A stretch of DNA of 64,000 nucleotides, taken from the NCBI GenBank assembly GCA_002425765.1, contig DIMW01000011.1, positions 79,450 to 143,449 of the forward strand, given 5' to 3'. The first letter of the stretch is position 1. Each line of letters begins with the position of its first letter. The notes under the pieces were generated by a model. The model did not search any database. It had not been told where the DNA came from and was given only the letters and a program-made list of their open reading frames with translations. Of this stretch, positions 7,773 through 15,418 are shown in pieces. The stretch is from Spirochaetaceae bacterium UBA5556 (GTDB lineage: Bacteria; Spirochaetota; Spirochaetia; Treponematales; Rectinemataceae). Made by a program: the position numbers and the translations under genes.

Positions 7773-8608
7773 TCTTTTCCTTCACAGCACGCATTGTCCG
7801 GAAGCTCGATATCGTGCCGGACCCGCACGACCTTTCCGCCGTAGATGTCGTCGGGCACGTTCAGCGCCTGCTCGATCGCGTGGCGATGCACCGAGTGCGG
7901 GTGATCGGTATCCTGTCCGACGCAGAGCACCGTCTCCGCCAGCGCCGACACAAAATCCGAATCATGAGTCGCGATGAGCACCGTCGTGTTTCCCTTGAGA
8001 CGCGCCAGCACGTCATAGAATTTTTTCTCGCTCTCCGCGTCCATGTTCGCGGTCGGCTCATCGAGCACAAGAAGTTCCGGGTGTCCGACAAGCGCCCGCG
8101 CCACCAGCACTCTCCGCCGCTGTCCCCCCGAGAGCGCGGAGAAAGGCCGCTCGCGCAAGTCACATACTTCCGCCTGGCGCAACGCCCATTCGACATCCTG
8201 CTGCTTTTGATGCTTCGCGACAGGAGAAAGCCCCGAGAGCCTTCCCATGCCGACGACCTCCTCGACGCGAATGGGGAAGGCGGCGTCGAACCCCGTATGC
8301 TGAGGCACATAGCCGATCGATTCGATACGCCCACGCGGCGGCGCTCCGAAAACCAGCACCTGCCCCCGCGTGGGCTCCAGAAGCCCTACGATGAGCTTGA
8401 GCAGCGTGCTCTTCCCCGCGCCATTCTTGCCGGTCAGCGCGACGAATTCTCCGCGGTGAACGTGAAAGGAGACACTGTCGAACACTTCCGCTTCCCGATA
8501 CCGGAACGCCATATCCTGGCACCATATGGCCACGTTCTCAGCGGGATGCGGCAAACGCGCCCCACTTTCGGCGCGCGCACGACGCCCGCTCTGGATGATG
8601 TCGCTCAC
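7769..8608 (-). CDS. znuC: zinc/manganese-type ABC transporter ATPase
   Basis: A 279-residue ATPase. Walker A is TGKNGAGKSTLLKL, the Q-loop region is GYVPQHTG, the signature is ALSGGQRRRVLVARAL, Walker B is LLVLDEPTANMD, and the switch His is in IATHDSD. It has a 30-residue N-terminal extension and a His/Cys-rich C-terminal region (DTDHPHSVHRH, DNACCEGKE) that may bind metal. The start is GTG with GAGGAAAATGAA just upstream, directly after znuA. It powers the ZnuB channel. Confidence 0.92.
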   Translation of the reverse strand: MSDIIQSGRRARAESGARLPHPAENVAIWCQDMAFRYREAEVFDSVSFHVHRGEFVALTGKNGAGKSTLLKLIVGLLEPTRGQVLVFGAPPRGRIESIGYVPQHTGFDAAFPIRVEEVVGMGRLSGLSPVAKHQKQQDVEWALRQAEVCDLRERPFSALSGGQRRRVLVARALVGHPELLVLDEPTANMDAESEKKFYDVLARLKGNTTVLIATHDSDFVSALAETVLCVGQDTDHPHSVHRHAIEQALNVPDDIYGGKVVRVRHDIELPDNACCEGKE

Positions 8609-8609
8609 T

Positions 8610-9548
8610 TCATTTTCCTCCGGGGACAGCCTGAAGCAGCGCCTGCCCCATGCGGGAAAGATTTTCGAGCCAGTCTTCGGCCAGTGGATCTATCGGCACC
8701 ACCGCCGCGCCGATCGCGCCCGCCACAGCCTTCGCCGCGCTCTCCGAAAACTGAGCCTGCGTGAACACCGCCCTGGCCTTCTCTTTCTTCGCGAGATCGA
8801 CGAGCGCCACGAGTTCCTTCTGCGTAGGCTCTTTCCCTCCGAGCTCCACCGCGACCTGCGTGATATTGAACATATCGAGGAAATAGCCGAATGCCGGGTG
8901 ATAGACGAACACCCGTGAGCCCGAAAGCGGGGCGAGCTTGGCCTTGAGTGAAGTGTACACGGCATCGATCTCTTTCATGTATTGTTCATAGTTCGCCTTG
9001 TACACCTCTGTTCCCGCCGAGTCACGGGCAATCAGGGTATCCTTGATCAGCGCGAGCTCCGCCCTGGCCTGCTCATAGCCGAGCCATGTGTGCTGATCCC
9101 GATTGGTGAGCGCGGGGTCGACATGCCCGCCCACCGATTCACCGTCGGTTTCCTGTTCGCCGGGACGCAGTGTGCGGAATTTGACGTTTTTGGTCACATC
9201 GACGATCGCGAGCTTCGGATACATGGCGCTCACCTTGGGTCTGAGGGAATATTCGAAATCGACACCGATGGAAAACCAGACTTGCGCATTGCCAAGCTCG
9301 AGGAGCTGGCGCGGAGACGGTTCGAATGAATGCGGGCTCGATCCTGGAGGCATGATGAGCGTGACGCCTACCCTGTCTCCAGCGATGCGATTTACCCATT
9401 CCTGTATCGGAGGGATGCTCACCGCGACAGTGAGCACCGGCTTTTTCGGCTGCGCGAAAGACACCCCAGCCGCCGCAAGCACAAAAAACAGCGCGAGAAA
9501 AGCCTGCGAAAATCTGCGTGCACCCGCCCGACGATATAAGTAAGCCAT
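8610..9548 (-). CDS. znuA: metal-binding periplasmic protein, ZnuA/TroA family
   Basis: Substrate-binding protein of the cluster A-I metal ABC family. The start chosen is the ATG at MAYLYRR with GAGGAG upstream, not the more distal in-frame codon, because a signal peptide (residues 1-32, ending VSFAQ) follows directly. Metal ligands expected in the family are visible: His in GSSPHSFEP, His in DQHTWLG, His in VYHPAFGYF, and a C-terminal acidic residue (PIDPLAEDW). There is no long His/Asp loop of the high-affinity ZnuA type; the segment VGGHVDPALTNRDQH is short. It is the first gene of the operon, under two operator palindromes. Confidence 0.92.
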   Translation of the reverse strand: MAYLYRRAGARRFSQAFLALFFVLAAAGVSFAQPKKPVLTVAVSIPPIQEWVNRIAGDRVGVTLIMPPGSSPHSFEPSPRQLLELGNAQVWFSIGVDFEYSLRPKVSAMYPKLAIVDVTKNVKFRTLRPGEQETDGESVGGHVDPALTNRDQHTWLGYEQARAELALIKDTLIARDSAGTEVYKANYEQYMKEIDAVYTSLKAKLAPLSGSRVFVYHPAFGYFLDMFNITQVAVELGGKEPTQKELVALVDLAKKEKARAVFTQAQFSESAAKAVAGAIGAAVVPIDPLAEDWLENLSRMGQALLQAVPGGK

Positions 9549-9575
9549 ACAATACTCCTCAATTATATACAAAAA

Positions 9576-9590
9576 TGCAAATGATTTGCA
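9576..9590. promoter_or_regulatory. Zur-type operator palindrome, proximal
   Basis: A perfect 7-1-7 palindrome, TGCAAAT-G-ATTTGCA, at the predicted transcription start of znuA. It shares the TTGCAA/TTGCAAAT half-site with the larger palindrome 20 bases further upstream, so both are probably bound by the Fur-family regulator encoded in the operon. Confidence 0.75.
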
Positions 9591-9591
9591 A

Positions 9592-9620
9592 AATATACTA
9601 CAAAGACTTATAATTTGCAA
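9592..9620 (-). promoter_or_regulatory. promoter of the znu operon
   Basis: On the minus strand, TTGCAA (9615-9620) and TATATT (9592-9597) are 17 bases apart, a good sigma70 match. The -35 lies inside the larger palindrome and the start region abuts the smaller one, as expected for repression by steric block. Confidence 0.65.
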
Positions 9621-9635
9621 GTGACTTGCAAATTA
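9611..9635. promoter_or_regulatory. Zur-type operator palindrome, distal
   Basis: A perfect 12-1-12 palindrome with half-site TAATTTGCAAGT and centre G. It covers the -35 of the znu promoter and lies about 60 bases ahead of the divergent ferritin-like gene, so it could influence both directions. Confidence 0.8.
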
Positions 9636-9696
9636 TAAAGAGTCCCCATAAGAGGATGTTTTGTAGTATGATATATAAGAGAGTAAGGAGGCTTTC

Positions 9697-10191
9697 ATGG
9701 ACGAACTCATGCAGGCGTTAAAAAATGCCATGAAGAGTGAAATCGATAGCGTGACCATCTATTCCGAAGCCGCGCTCCGCGCCGAAAGCGATGTGGCACA
9801 ATTCTTCGCGAGCCGCGCGGAAGAAGAAAAACGTCATTACAATTGGCTATTGAGTTATTATAAAGAATTGTTGGGCGGACAGATGCCCACCATAAACCTC
9901 GCCGCGGAAATTCAGGCGAGCCCGCATAAAAGTCCCATTTTTAGTCAGGAATTCCTTACTCGGGTCGCTTCGGATCGCCATATCAGCGCCGCGGTTTCGA
10001 GCGCCGTTCTGCTCGAGCTGAACGCTACCCAACACTATCAGAAAATGGCCGACCTCGTAAAAGAACCACACCTGAAGGCTTTCTTTCATTCCCTTTCCGA
10101 GTGGGAAAGCCGGCATTATGAAGAATTACTGAAAATTCAAGAGGATTCGCGACATTACTGGTTTGAGGAGCAGAATTTCGAGCCCTTCTAA
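9697..10191 (+). CDS. ferritin-like / rubrerythrin-type di-iron protein
   Basis: A 164-residue all-helical protein of the ferritin-like superfamily. Two E-x-x-H-type pairs fit a di-iron site: residues E15 (SEIDSVTIY), E42-x-x-H (EEEKRHYNW), E108 (LLELNATQHY) and E137/H140 (EWESRHYEEL). There is no C-terminal rubredoxin domain with CxxC, so it is not a full rubrerythrin. It has AAGGAGG before the ATG. It is divergent from znuA across the two metal-regulator palindromes and ends 4 bases into the convergent lacI-type gene. A role in oxidative stress or metal handling is inferred. Confidence 0.8.
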   Translation: MDELMQALKNAMKSEIDSVTIYSEAALRAESDVAQFFASRAEEEKRHYNWLLSYYKELLGGQMPTINLAAEIQASPHKSPIFSQEFLTRVASDRHISAAVSSAVLLELNATQHYQKMADLVKEPHLKAFFHSLSEWESRHYEELLKIQEDSRHYWFEEQNFEPF

Positions 10192-11189
10192 CCCAGCGTC
10201 CGGACCGATTCGCGCTCCACAATCGTCGCCGTAAAGAGCTCGGCCTTACCCTGCATATGGTCCCGCGCGATCCATTCGCAGACCAAATCGGCACTTTTTT
10301 TGCCCATCTCGAAGATCGGCTGACGCACCGTCGTGAGTCCTGGCGTCGTAAACGCGGAGATGTCGATATCATCCAGGCCTATCACGCTCACATCTTCGGG
10401 GACCTTAAGCCCCGACTCATAGAGGGCTTTTATCGCGCCGATCGCGAGCTCGTCGGTCACCGCGAATACCGCCGTCAAGGGCTGTTTCCGCTTTATCAGA
10501 GTGAGCATGCCTGTACGGCCCGCCTCGGGATTATAGGCGGGCACGCGCACCGTCAGATCCGGGCTGTAGGGAATGCCGTGCGCGGCGAGCGCCTTCCTGT
10601 AGCCATCCTCGCGCTGGCGACCGAAGCTGAAATGTTCGCCGGTAATAAACCCGATATTGCGGTGTCCCCGCTGGATGAGGTATTCGGCCGCGAGTTCTGC
10701 CGAGGCTTCCTCCTCGATGTGGACGGCCGGAAAGCCGAACTCTTCCTTTTCAAATGTGCAGAGGGCGACAGGAAGGTTTCTTTCCTGAATGTATTGATAA
10801 ATTATAGGGTTATCGAGCTCATGGATAAAAATGATGCCATCGAGAGTCTCGCTTTTCAGACGGCGAAGAAACGCCTGCTCACTCGAATCCGACCACCGGA
10901 GGAAGAAGAACTGGGTCTTGTAGCCATGCTGTTCGAGGAAGAACTCCATCGACGCAAAGAGCTGCCTCTGGAACATATTGAACAGATAGGGAATAACCAC
11001 GCCTATCGTAAAACTCCGCTGGAGGACCATTGACCGGGCGACATGATTCTGTACATAGCCTTTTTCTTTGACGATGTCGAGCACACGCTGGCGCACTTCG
11101 GCGCGCACGTATTCGCGCTCGTTGAGCACGCGCGACACCGTCGAGGGAGAGACACCGGCAAGCCGTGCGATGTCTTTTATGCTTGTCAT
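10188..11189 (-). CDS. LacI-family transcriptional regulator
   Basis: A 333-residue repressor. The N-terminal helix-turn-helix and hinge (IKDIARLAGVSPSTVSRVLN, then ARSMV) is followed by a periplasmic-binding-protein-like sensor domain from about residue 60 (SFTIGVVIPYLF) to the end (TVRQPIFEMGKKSADL). It is divergent from the MFS gene at 11321 and the shared 130-base region holds LacI-type palindromes. Its ligand is unknown; the neighbouring transporter suggests a sugar or polyol. Its HTH matches the family that binds operators with a central CG or GG, as seen here and ahead of the inositol operon. Confidence 0.93.
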   Translation of the reverse strand: MTSIKDIARLAGVSPSTVSRVLNEREYVRAEVRQRVLDIVKEKGYVQNHVARSMVLQRSFTIGVVIPYLFNMFQRQLFASMEFFLEQHGYKTQFFFLRWSDSSEQAFLRRLKSETLDGIIFIHELDNPIIYQYIQERNLPVALCTFEKEEFGFPAVHIEEEASAELAAEYLIQRGHRNIGFITGEHFSFGRQREDGYRKALAAHGIPYSPDLTVRVPAYNPEAGRTGMLTLIKRKQPLTAVFAVTDELAIGAIKALYESGLKVPEDVSVIGLDDIDISAFTTPGLTTVRQPIFEMGKKSADLVCEWIARDHMQGKAELFTATIVERESVRTLG

Positions 11190-11208
11190 ATATCACTATC
11201 ATAGCTTC

Positions 11209-11231
11209 TGAAAAGGTTTTCATCTAGATGA
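11209..11231. promoter_or_regulatory. overlapping operator palindromes in the lacI-type/MFS divergent region
   Basis: TGAAAA-GG-TTTTCA (11209-11222) is a LacI-family-like palindrome and overlaps TCATCTAGATGA (11220-11231), a 12-base perfect palindrome. They lie 20 bases ahead of the regulator ATG and 90 bases ahead of the transporter, which suits autoregulation and control of the transporter. Confidence 0.6.
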
Positions 11232-11320
11232 TTATGCTACTTATTTGTGGAAAAATAACAAAATGGGGTTGGGCCCCTCTCATTGACGCGGACAGGGAGC
11301 ATGTCGCACAATATGCAATC

Positions 11321-12526
11321 ATGCTTGTAGAAAAACGCTTTCTCCCTCTTTATATAGGTCTATTCAGCATATTCGCATTATTCGGCATCTCGATGACCGT
11401 CATCGGCGCCACACTGCCCAAAATTTTCGCGGATTTCGGATGGTCCTACACGACCGCCGGGGCGGTCCTCGCGGCGGGCTCGATCGGTTATTTCCTCTCG
11501 ACCTATCTGGCGGGCATCCTCCTTTCGTCCGTGGGCTTGCGTCTCACCATAAGCGTGGCGCTCCTTCTCGTTTTCAGCGGGCTCGAATTTTTCGCCGCGA
11601 CGCCGATTCCATGGCTCAATATGCTTCTCTATTTTATCATCGGCATTGGACAGGGGGGTATTGAATTATCGGTCAACTGGTCCACACTCCGCATGGAAGG
11701 ACCAGGCGGCGGCCGCGCGATGAGCCTTATGCACGGCGCGTTTTCTATCGGCGCCTTTGTGGGGCCGCTCATCATCGCGATACTGATCAGCGCGCATCTG
11801 CAGTGGACGCTGATCTATAGGGGCATCGGAGTATTGTTCCTGGCCATCGCCATATTTCTGCAATGTATGCCCCTCTCGGCACTCGGCAAGGACAAGGGTC
11901 ACACGCCAGGCAGTTCGAGGCGGGACCTGTTCCGCCATCCGGCATACTGGCTCGGTTTTTTTGCGCTCTTTGCCTATGTCGGCGTCGAGATCGGTATCTC
12001 GAACTGGGTGGCGGAATATTTCGTGAGTGTCTTCAACGTGCCGATACCGACCGGCTCATTTATGGTCTCGCTGTTCTGGGCGGGCCTGCTTGTGGGGCGA
12101 TTTGGCGCTCCATTCTTTCAGACCATCATAAAAAGGGAAAAAATTCTCATAGCGCTATCTGTGCTTATGGCGTTCTCGGTGATTGCCCTCGCGGCAATCG
12201 GCTTTGTGGACAATGGAAGAATCGCCGGCGCAATCGCGGGTATGGTCGTTGTTTTCGCGGGGCTCGGTTGTTCCATAATTTATCCGAATGTCATGAGCAT
12301 CATTGGAGATCTCTTCCCCCACACCCAGAGTGAAGCCGTAGGCTTTGCCGCCATGGGAGGAGGCTTGGGCCAATTTGCTTTTCCCTATCTGATGTCGGCG
12401 ATCTCTGCGGCATGGGGCATCAGGATGGGGTTTATGATGTACGCGCTCTTTTCACTCGTCGTGGTGGCGCTGAACGTGGCGCTGATTCGCGCTGAAAAAC
12501 AGGGAGGTATTGCGAAAGACGCATGA
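11321..12526 (+). CDS. MFS transporter
   Basis: A 12-helix major facilitator superfamily protein of 401 residues from the chosen ATG (MLVEKRFLPLYIGL). The open frame extends 31 codons further upstream, but that part (KITKWGWAPLIDADREH) is not typical for an MFS N-terminus, so I start at the methionine just before helix 1. It has the paired six-helix halves and a long central cytoplasmic loop (SALGKDKGHTPGSSRR). The stop overlaps the next gene by 4 bases. Its divergent LacI-type regulator suggests a carbohydrate or related substrate; the sequence does not show which. Confidence 0.85.
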   Translation: MLVEKRFLPLYIGLFSIFALFGISMTVIGATLPKIFADFGWSYTTAGAVLAAGSIGYFLSTYLAGILLSSVGLRLTISVALLLVFSGLEFFAATPIPWLNMLLYFIIGIGQGGIELSVNWSTLRMEGPGGGRAMSLMHGAFSIGAFVGPLIIAILISAHLQWTLIYRGIGVLFLAIAIFLQCMPLSALGKDKGHTPGSSRRDLFRHPAYWLGFFALFAYVGVEIGISNWVAEYFVSVFNVPIPTGSFMVSLFWAGLLVGRFGAPFFQTIIKREKILIALSVLMAFSVIALAAIGFVDNGRIAGAIAGMVVVFAGLGCSIIYPNVMSIIGDLFPHTQSEAVGFAAMGGGLGQFAFPYLMSAISAAWGIRMGFMMYALFSLVVVALNVALIRAEKQGGIAKDA

Positions 12527-13605
12527 AATACATGAAATATGCGGCTTTCTTGTTTATGCTGTGCGTAGGGTCCATCCCCGCCCTCTTCGCCGATAAAGGG
12601 CAGATGTGGCCTGTCCCCGTCAATCTTTCCGAGCCATCCCAAAACGCCATCATCCTTCACAACAAAAAAGACGAGATCCTCATCCTCGGAACCACGCTTC
12701 AGGCCGACCGGGAGGCTGATATTCTGGAGTTCATTCCTTTCCCTTCTGAACCAAAGGTGAGTACCCCTCAGGGCGACCCCTTTAAAGCGGCCGACAGGCT
12801 CATCAAAGCTAAAGGCTTGCAGTTTGTCGAACAATCGAAGGGCCAGGTTGGGCCTTCTGCCGTATCGGTCGTATTTGAAGGGAAGCTCGGCCTTCACGAT
12901 GTCACGATTGTGCGGATACTCGATATTTCAGGTTTTGCGGATTGGGTGCACGCGTTTTTTAGAAACAAGGGTATCGCACTCGCGCTGAGCCTCGACGCGG
13001 CGGTAGAGAATGCCGACGACTATGTGAAGCGGGGTTTTTCCTATTTTGTGTTCGACTATGTGCGCCTTGGCTCAAACCCCGAATCAATCGCTCCTCTTGT
13101 GTATCAATTCGCGTCGAGGCAGCTCTATTATCCGTTCAAGACCTCCAACATTACAGGGAAGGAAGGCACCGCCAATCTCATTCTGATCCTGCCGGGGTCG
13201 CTCGGATTATTACAAGACCGTTCGGACATCAGAGCGTTACAGGCTGTCTCCAACTCCTTGTTCGATTGGGATTTAAGTTCATCTGCCAAGCTGTATCCCC
13301 AGGAACTTGCGGATATCGTACCGGAAGCCCAGAAATTCTTTGTGGGGCAGAAGATGTATCTGCAGGTGCTGCGATATGCTGGCCCCTACTCTTTCGAAAA
13401 TGATCTTTTATTTGACATATCCAATATCGCGCCTTTTGCATACAGACACATTCTCTACACGCCGGATTATGGAAATCCTTTGGGAGGGAATTATTCACTC
13501 GTCGGTAATCTAAGCAAAGATGAACTTGCGGATATCGCCGAGGCGTACAAAATCGGGGCAAACTCATGGTTCTTCGATCCGGAGATACTCTCTCTCATCC
13601 AATAA
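12523..13605 (+). CDS. secreted protein of unknown function, possibly DUF2330-like
   Basis: A 360-residue protein with a clear signal peptide (residues 1-23, ending ALFA). The mature part starts with an ILHNKKDEILILGTTL strand followed by LEFIPFPSEPKVS, which recalls the PVPS-type motif of DUF2330 exported proteins; this is a weak resemblance. It continues with mixed alpha/beta regions and no membrane helices. The ATG overlaps the MFS stop, so it is co-transcribed with the transporter, and it is 13 bases ahead of another secreted protein. A periplasmic or surface role is likely. Confidence 0.75.
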   Translation: MKYMKYAAFLFMLCVGSIPALFADKGQMWPVPVNLSEPSQNAIILHNKKDEILILGTTLQADREADILEFIPFPSEPKVSTPQGDPFKAADRLIKAKGLQFVEQSKGQVGPSAVSVVFEGKLGLHDVTIVRILDISGFADWVHAFFRNKGIALALSLDAAVENADDYVKRGFSYFVFDYVRLGSNPESIAPLVYQFASRQLYYPFKTSNITGKEGTANLILILPGSLGLLQDRSDIRALQAVSNSLFDWDLSSSAKLYPQELADIVPEAQKFFVGQKMYLQVLRYAGPYSFENDLLFDISNIAPFAYRHILYTPDYGNPLGGNYSLVGNLSKDELADIAEAYKIGANSWFFDPEILSLIQ

Positions 13606-13618
13606 ACGGAGGCTCTTT

Positions 13619-14635
13619 ATGAGAAATCATATATGGAACAGGGCGTCTTTTCAAATTAACACTATGCACAGAATGACAACGGCTACTATGGTACTGACGC
13701 TTTTGCTCTGCGGCCAGCCCCTGATCGCCCAAACCCAGACACCATCGCCCGACAATCCGAATCCCGATGAAACTATGCTCAAACCCGCACTGATGAGCGC
13801 GACCATGCGCGCAATCGGGTTTGAGATCCAGATGTATGAGATAAGGCTGAAGGCGGCGAAAAACGGCCCTGGCGATCCAGCGAATGTTCCTGTCTTTGAG
13901 GCGAAAATTGCCGCGCTGAAGGACGAGCTTGCGTATACCTCGCAGATGGCACCATCTGACTTCGCGTTGCCGGCCAAGGAAGTGGTGAACGTCACGGTGA
14001 CACAGCCCTACACCTATGGTTCGATGCTTGAAGTCGACAATATGACACGATCCGGACCCTTCTATCATGTCACGGGAATCACGAACGATGATTTTTCGCT
14101 TCTGCAACCGGGTAAAAAATATACCCTGACAATCTATATTGTGCGGCCGCGCGACTATGTGTTGCCCTTTGCCGAGGATGCGTATGTATACGTCCAGATC
14201 GGGAATCAAGCTGCGGGCGCCCCTCAGGCGGGCGCCGACCAGCAATTCATCCCGGGGAATACCGTGCCCGGCGCTCCCCCAGCCGCACAGCCCAGTCCCT
14301 CCTTTGGCATTCTTTCCTTAAGTCCCCGTCAGCCTGGCCAGGAGATCCTCCTCGCTCTCAAGCTCGTCTCAGACTCTTTTACGATTCGAACCGCAAGCAA
14401 TGGCTGCACCTTCAAAAGTTCATTCAGGGTCGAAATCCGCAAAACAGAAGGAATCTCCTCAAAATTGCCGCACTATACTCTCACCATTTACCGCATACAG
14501 CCGGACGAATGCAAAATGATCGTCTATGATGGTGTCGAAACAACCTTCGATCTAGCGAAGGACCTGGGAATCGAGGGTCCTTGCACGTATTCGGTGACGA
14601 ACTGGGTGTATAGGAGCATCGGACAGATTCGGTGA
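13619..14635 (+). CDS. secreted protein of unknown function
   Basis: A 338-residue protein with a signal peptide of about 40 residues (MRNHIWN... to LIAQTQ) preceded by GGAGG. The open frame could start earlier but the leader sequence begins here. The mature part has a Pro/Gln-rich linker after the signal, a helical segment (IQMYEIRLKAAKNGPG), then beta-rich regions, a Pro/Ala-rich linker around residue 215, and a C-terminal domain with two cysteines (NGCTFKSS and GPCTYS) that could form a disulfide. No known domain is recognised. It is the third gene of the MFS operon. Confidence 0.7.
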   Translation: MRNHIWNRASFQINTMHRMTTATMVLTLLLCGQPLIAQTQTPSPDNPNPDETMLKPALMSATMRAIGFEIQMYEIRLKAAKNGPGDPANVPVFEAKIAALKDELAYTSQMAPSDFALPAKEVVNVTVTQPYTYGSMLEVDNMTRSGPFYHVTGITNDDFSLLQPGKKYTLTIYIVRPRDYVLPFAEDAYVYVQIGNQAAGAPQAGADQQFIPGNTVPGAPPAAQPSPSFGILSLSPRQPGQEILLALKLVSDSFTIRTASNGCTFKSSFRVEIRKTEGISSKLPHYTLTIYRIQPDECKMIVYDGVETTFDLAKDLGIEGPCTYSVTNWVYRSIGQIR

Positions 14636-14719
14636 CTTCGGAGGCAGCGACGTTACCTGCGCGGCGGCACTGCCAGGGACATTGTACACTCATTCGAAAT
14701 AGCTCATAAAAATTATTTC

Positions 14720-14748
14720 TTGACAGAAGATCGAGTCTTATCTATAAT
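14720..14748 (+). promoter_or_regulatory. consensus sigma70 promoter of the hutP-like gene
   Basis: TTGACA (14720-14725), 17 bases, TATAAT (14743-14748): a perfect match to consensus. Predicted start is about 14755, giving an untranslated leader of about 86 bases before the hutP-like ATG. Such a strong promoter often goes with control after transcription start. Confidence 0.85.
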
Positions 14749-14760
14749 AGTGTTTCTGTA

Positions 14761-14779
14761 TAGAGAATAAGTGAGTTAG
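14761..14779 (+). promoter_or_regulatory. triple-NAG leader element, copy 1
   Basis: In the leader RNA just after the predicted start, TAG, AAG and TAG triplets recur every 8 bases (14761, 14769, 14777). A near-identical element precedes the CoA-transferase gene. HutP proteins bind NAG triplets at regular spacing, so this is a candidate site for the product of the adjoining gene. Confidence 0.45.
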
Positions 14780-14841
14780 TGATACACAGTCTACAACGCG
14801 GTCACCGAGCAACAGCGTGCCGAAAAGTTGAAAGGATGCAT

Positions 14842-15264
14842 ATGGATTTCAGCTTTAAACGGACTGGGAAGATTGCTACTCTCGCGGCACTTACCGATGA
14901 AGAAGAAGAAAAAAAGATCAAACAGGAATTAGCAAGCGATCCCCATTATCGGCTTGCGATAACGGTTGTCTCCGGAATTTCCTCGGAGGTCAAACAGAAT
15001 TTCGTAAAATCGATTATCGGTTGTGCCCTGCAGAACAACATCATCGTCAAATCCTCAGGAAATATACACGCGGTTGTTCATGCCGCTCTCGACGCATTGA
15101 ACGGTGTGGTTCATCAAGTTCCGGCCGACTCCAGCCTCAAACTGAAAGTTGCAATCGTATCTGATGGGAAATGGATCGCAGTTGCAATCTATGGCGATTC
15201 GGCATTCTATCCGATGACGAATCATGAGCGTTCGAGTATGAGCATGATGCATCTGGCGGATTGA
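14842..15264 (+). CDS. HutP-family RNA-binding regulator
   Basis: A 140-residue protein matching HutP, the L-histidine- and Mg2+-dependent RNA antiterminator of Bacillus subtilis hut. Conserved features include GKIATLAALTDEEEE near the N-terminus, HAVVHAALDALNGV with the two metal/ligand histidines (H76, H80), WIAVAIYGDSA, and NHERSSMSMMHL with the third (H128). All three ligand His are present, so metal and possibly an amino acid are bound. I chose ATG 14842, with AAAGGA upstream. Genes for histidine breakdown are not nearby; instead it leads a CoA-transferase/BKACE/MFS set, so its effector may not be histidine. Confidence 0.85.
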   Translation: MDFSFKRTGKIATLAALTDEEEEKKIKQELASDPHYRLAITVVSGISSEVKQNFVKSIIGCALQNNIIVKSSGNIHAVVHAALDALNGVVHQVPADSSLKLKVAIVSDGKWIAVAIYGDSAFYPMTNHERSSMSMMHLAD

Positions 15265-15374
15265 ATCGGGGAAACCGCTGGTAGACCGCGAATAGCATAT
15301 AAGAAAAGAGTATAGATAAATTAGTAAAAACCGTGAAATTCCGTAGTGTAGTAGTGGACTTTGCACCTTCTTGT

Positions 15375-15393
15375 TAGTGACTGAGTGAATTAG
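15375..15393 (+). promoter_or_regulatory. triple-NAG leader element, copy 2
   Basis: TAG, GAG, TAG triplets at 15375, 15383 and 15391 have the same 8-base period as copy 1 and share most bases between triplets (a TGA follows the middle triplet in both). It lies 25 bases ahead of the CoA-transferase start, close enough to affect ribosome binding. The 150-base gap before it is rich in further TAG triplets (15313, 15322, 15344, 15349, 15352). No clear T-tailed terminator hairpin is seen here. Confidence 0.45.
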
Positions 15394-15418
15394 CGTACTC
15401 CATTCTCGGGAGACTGTG

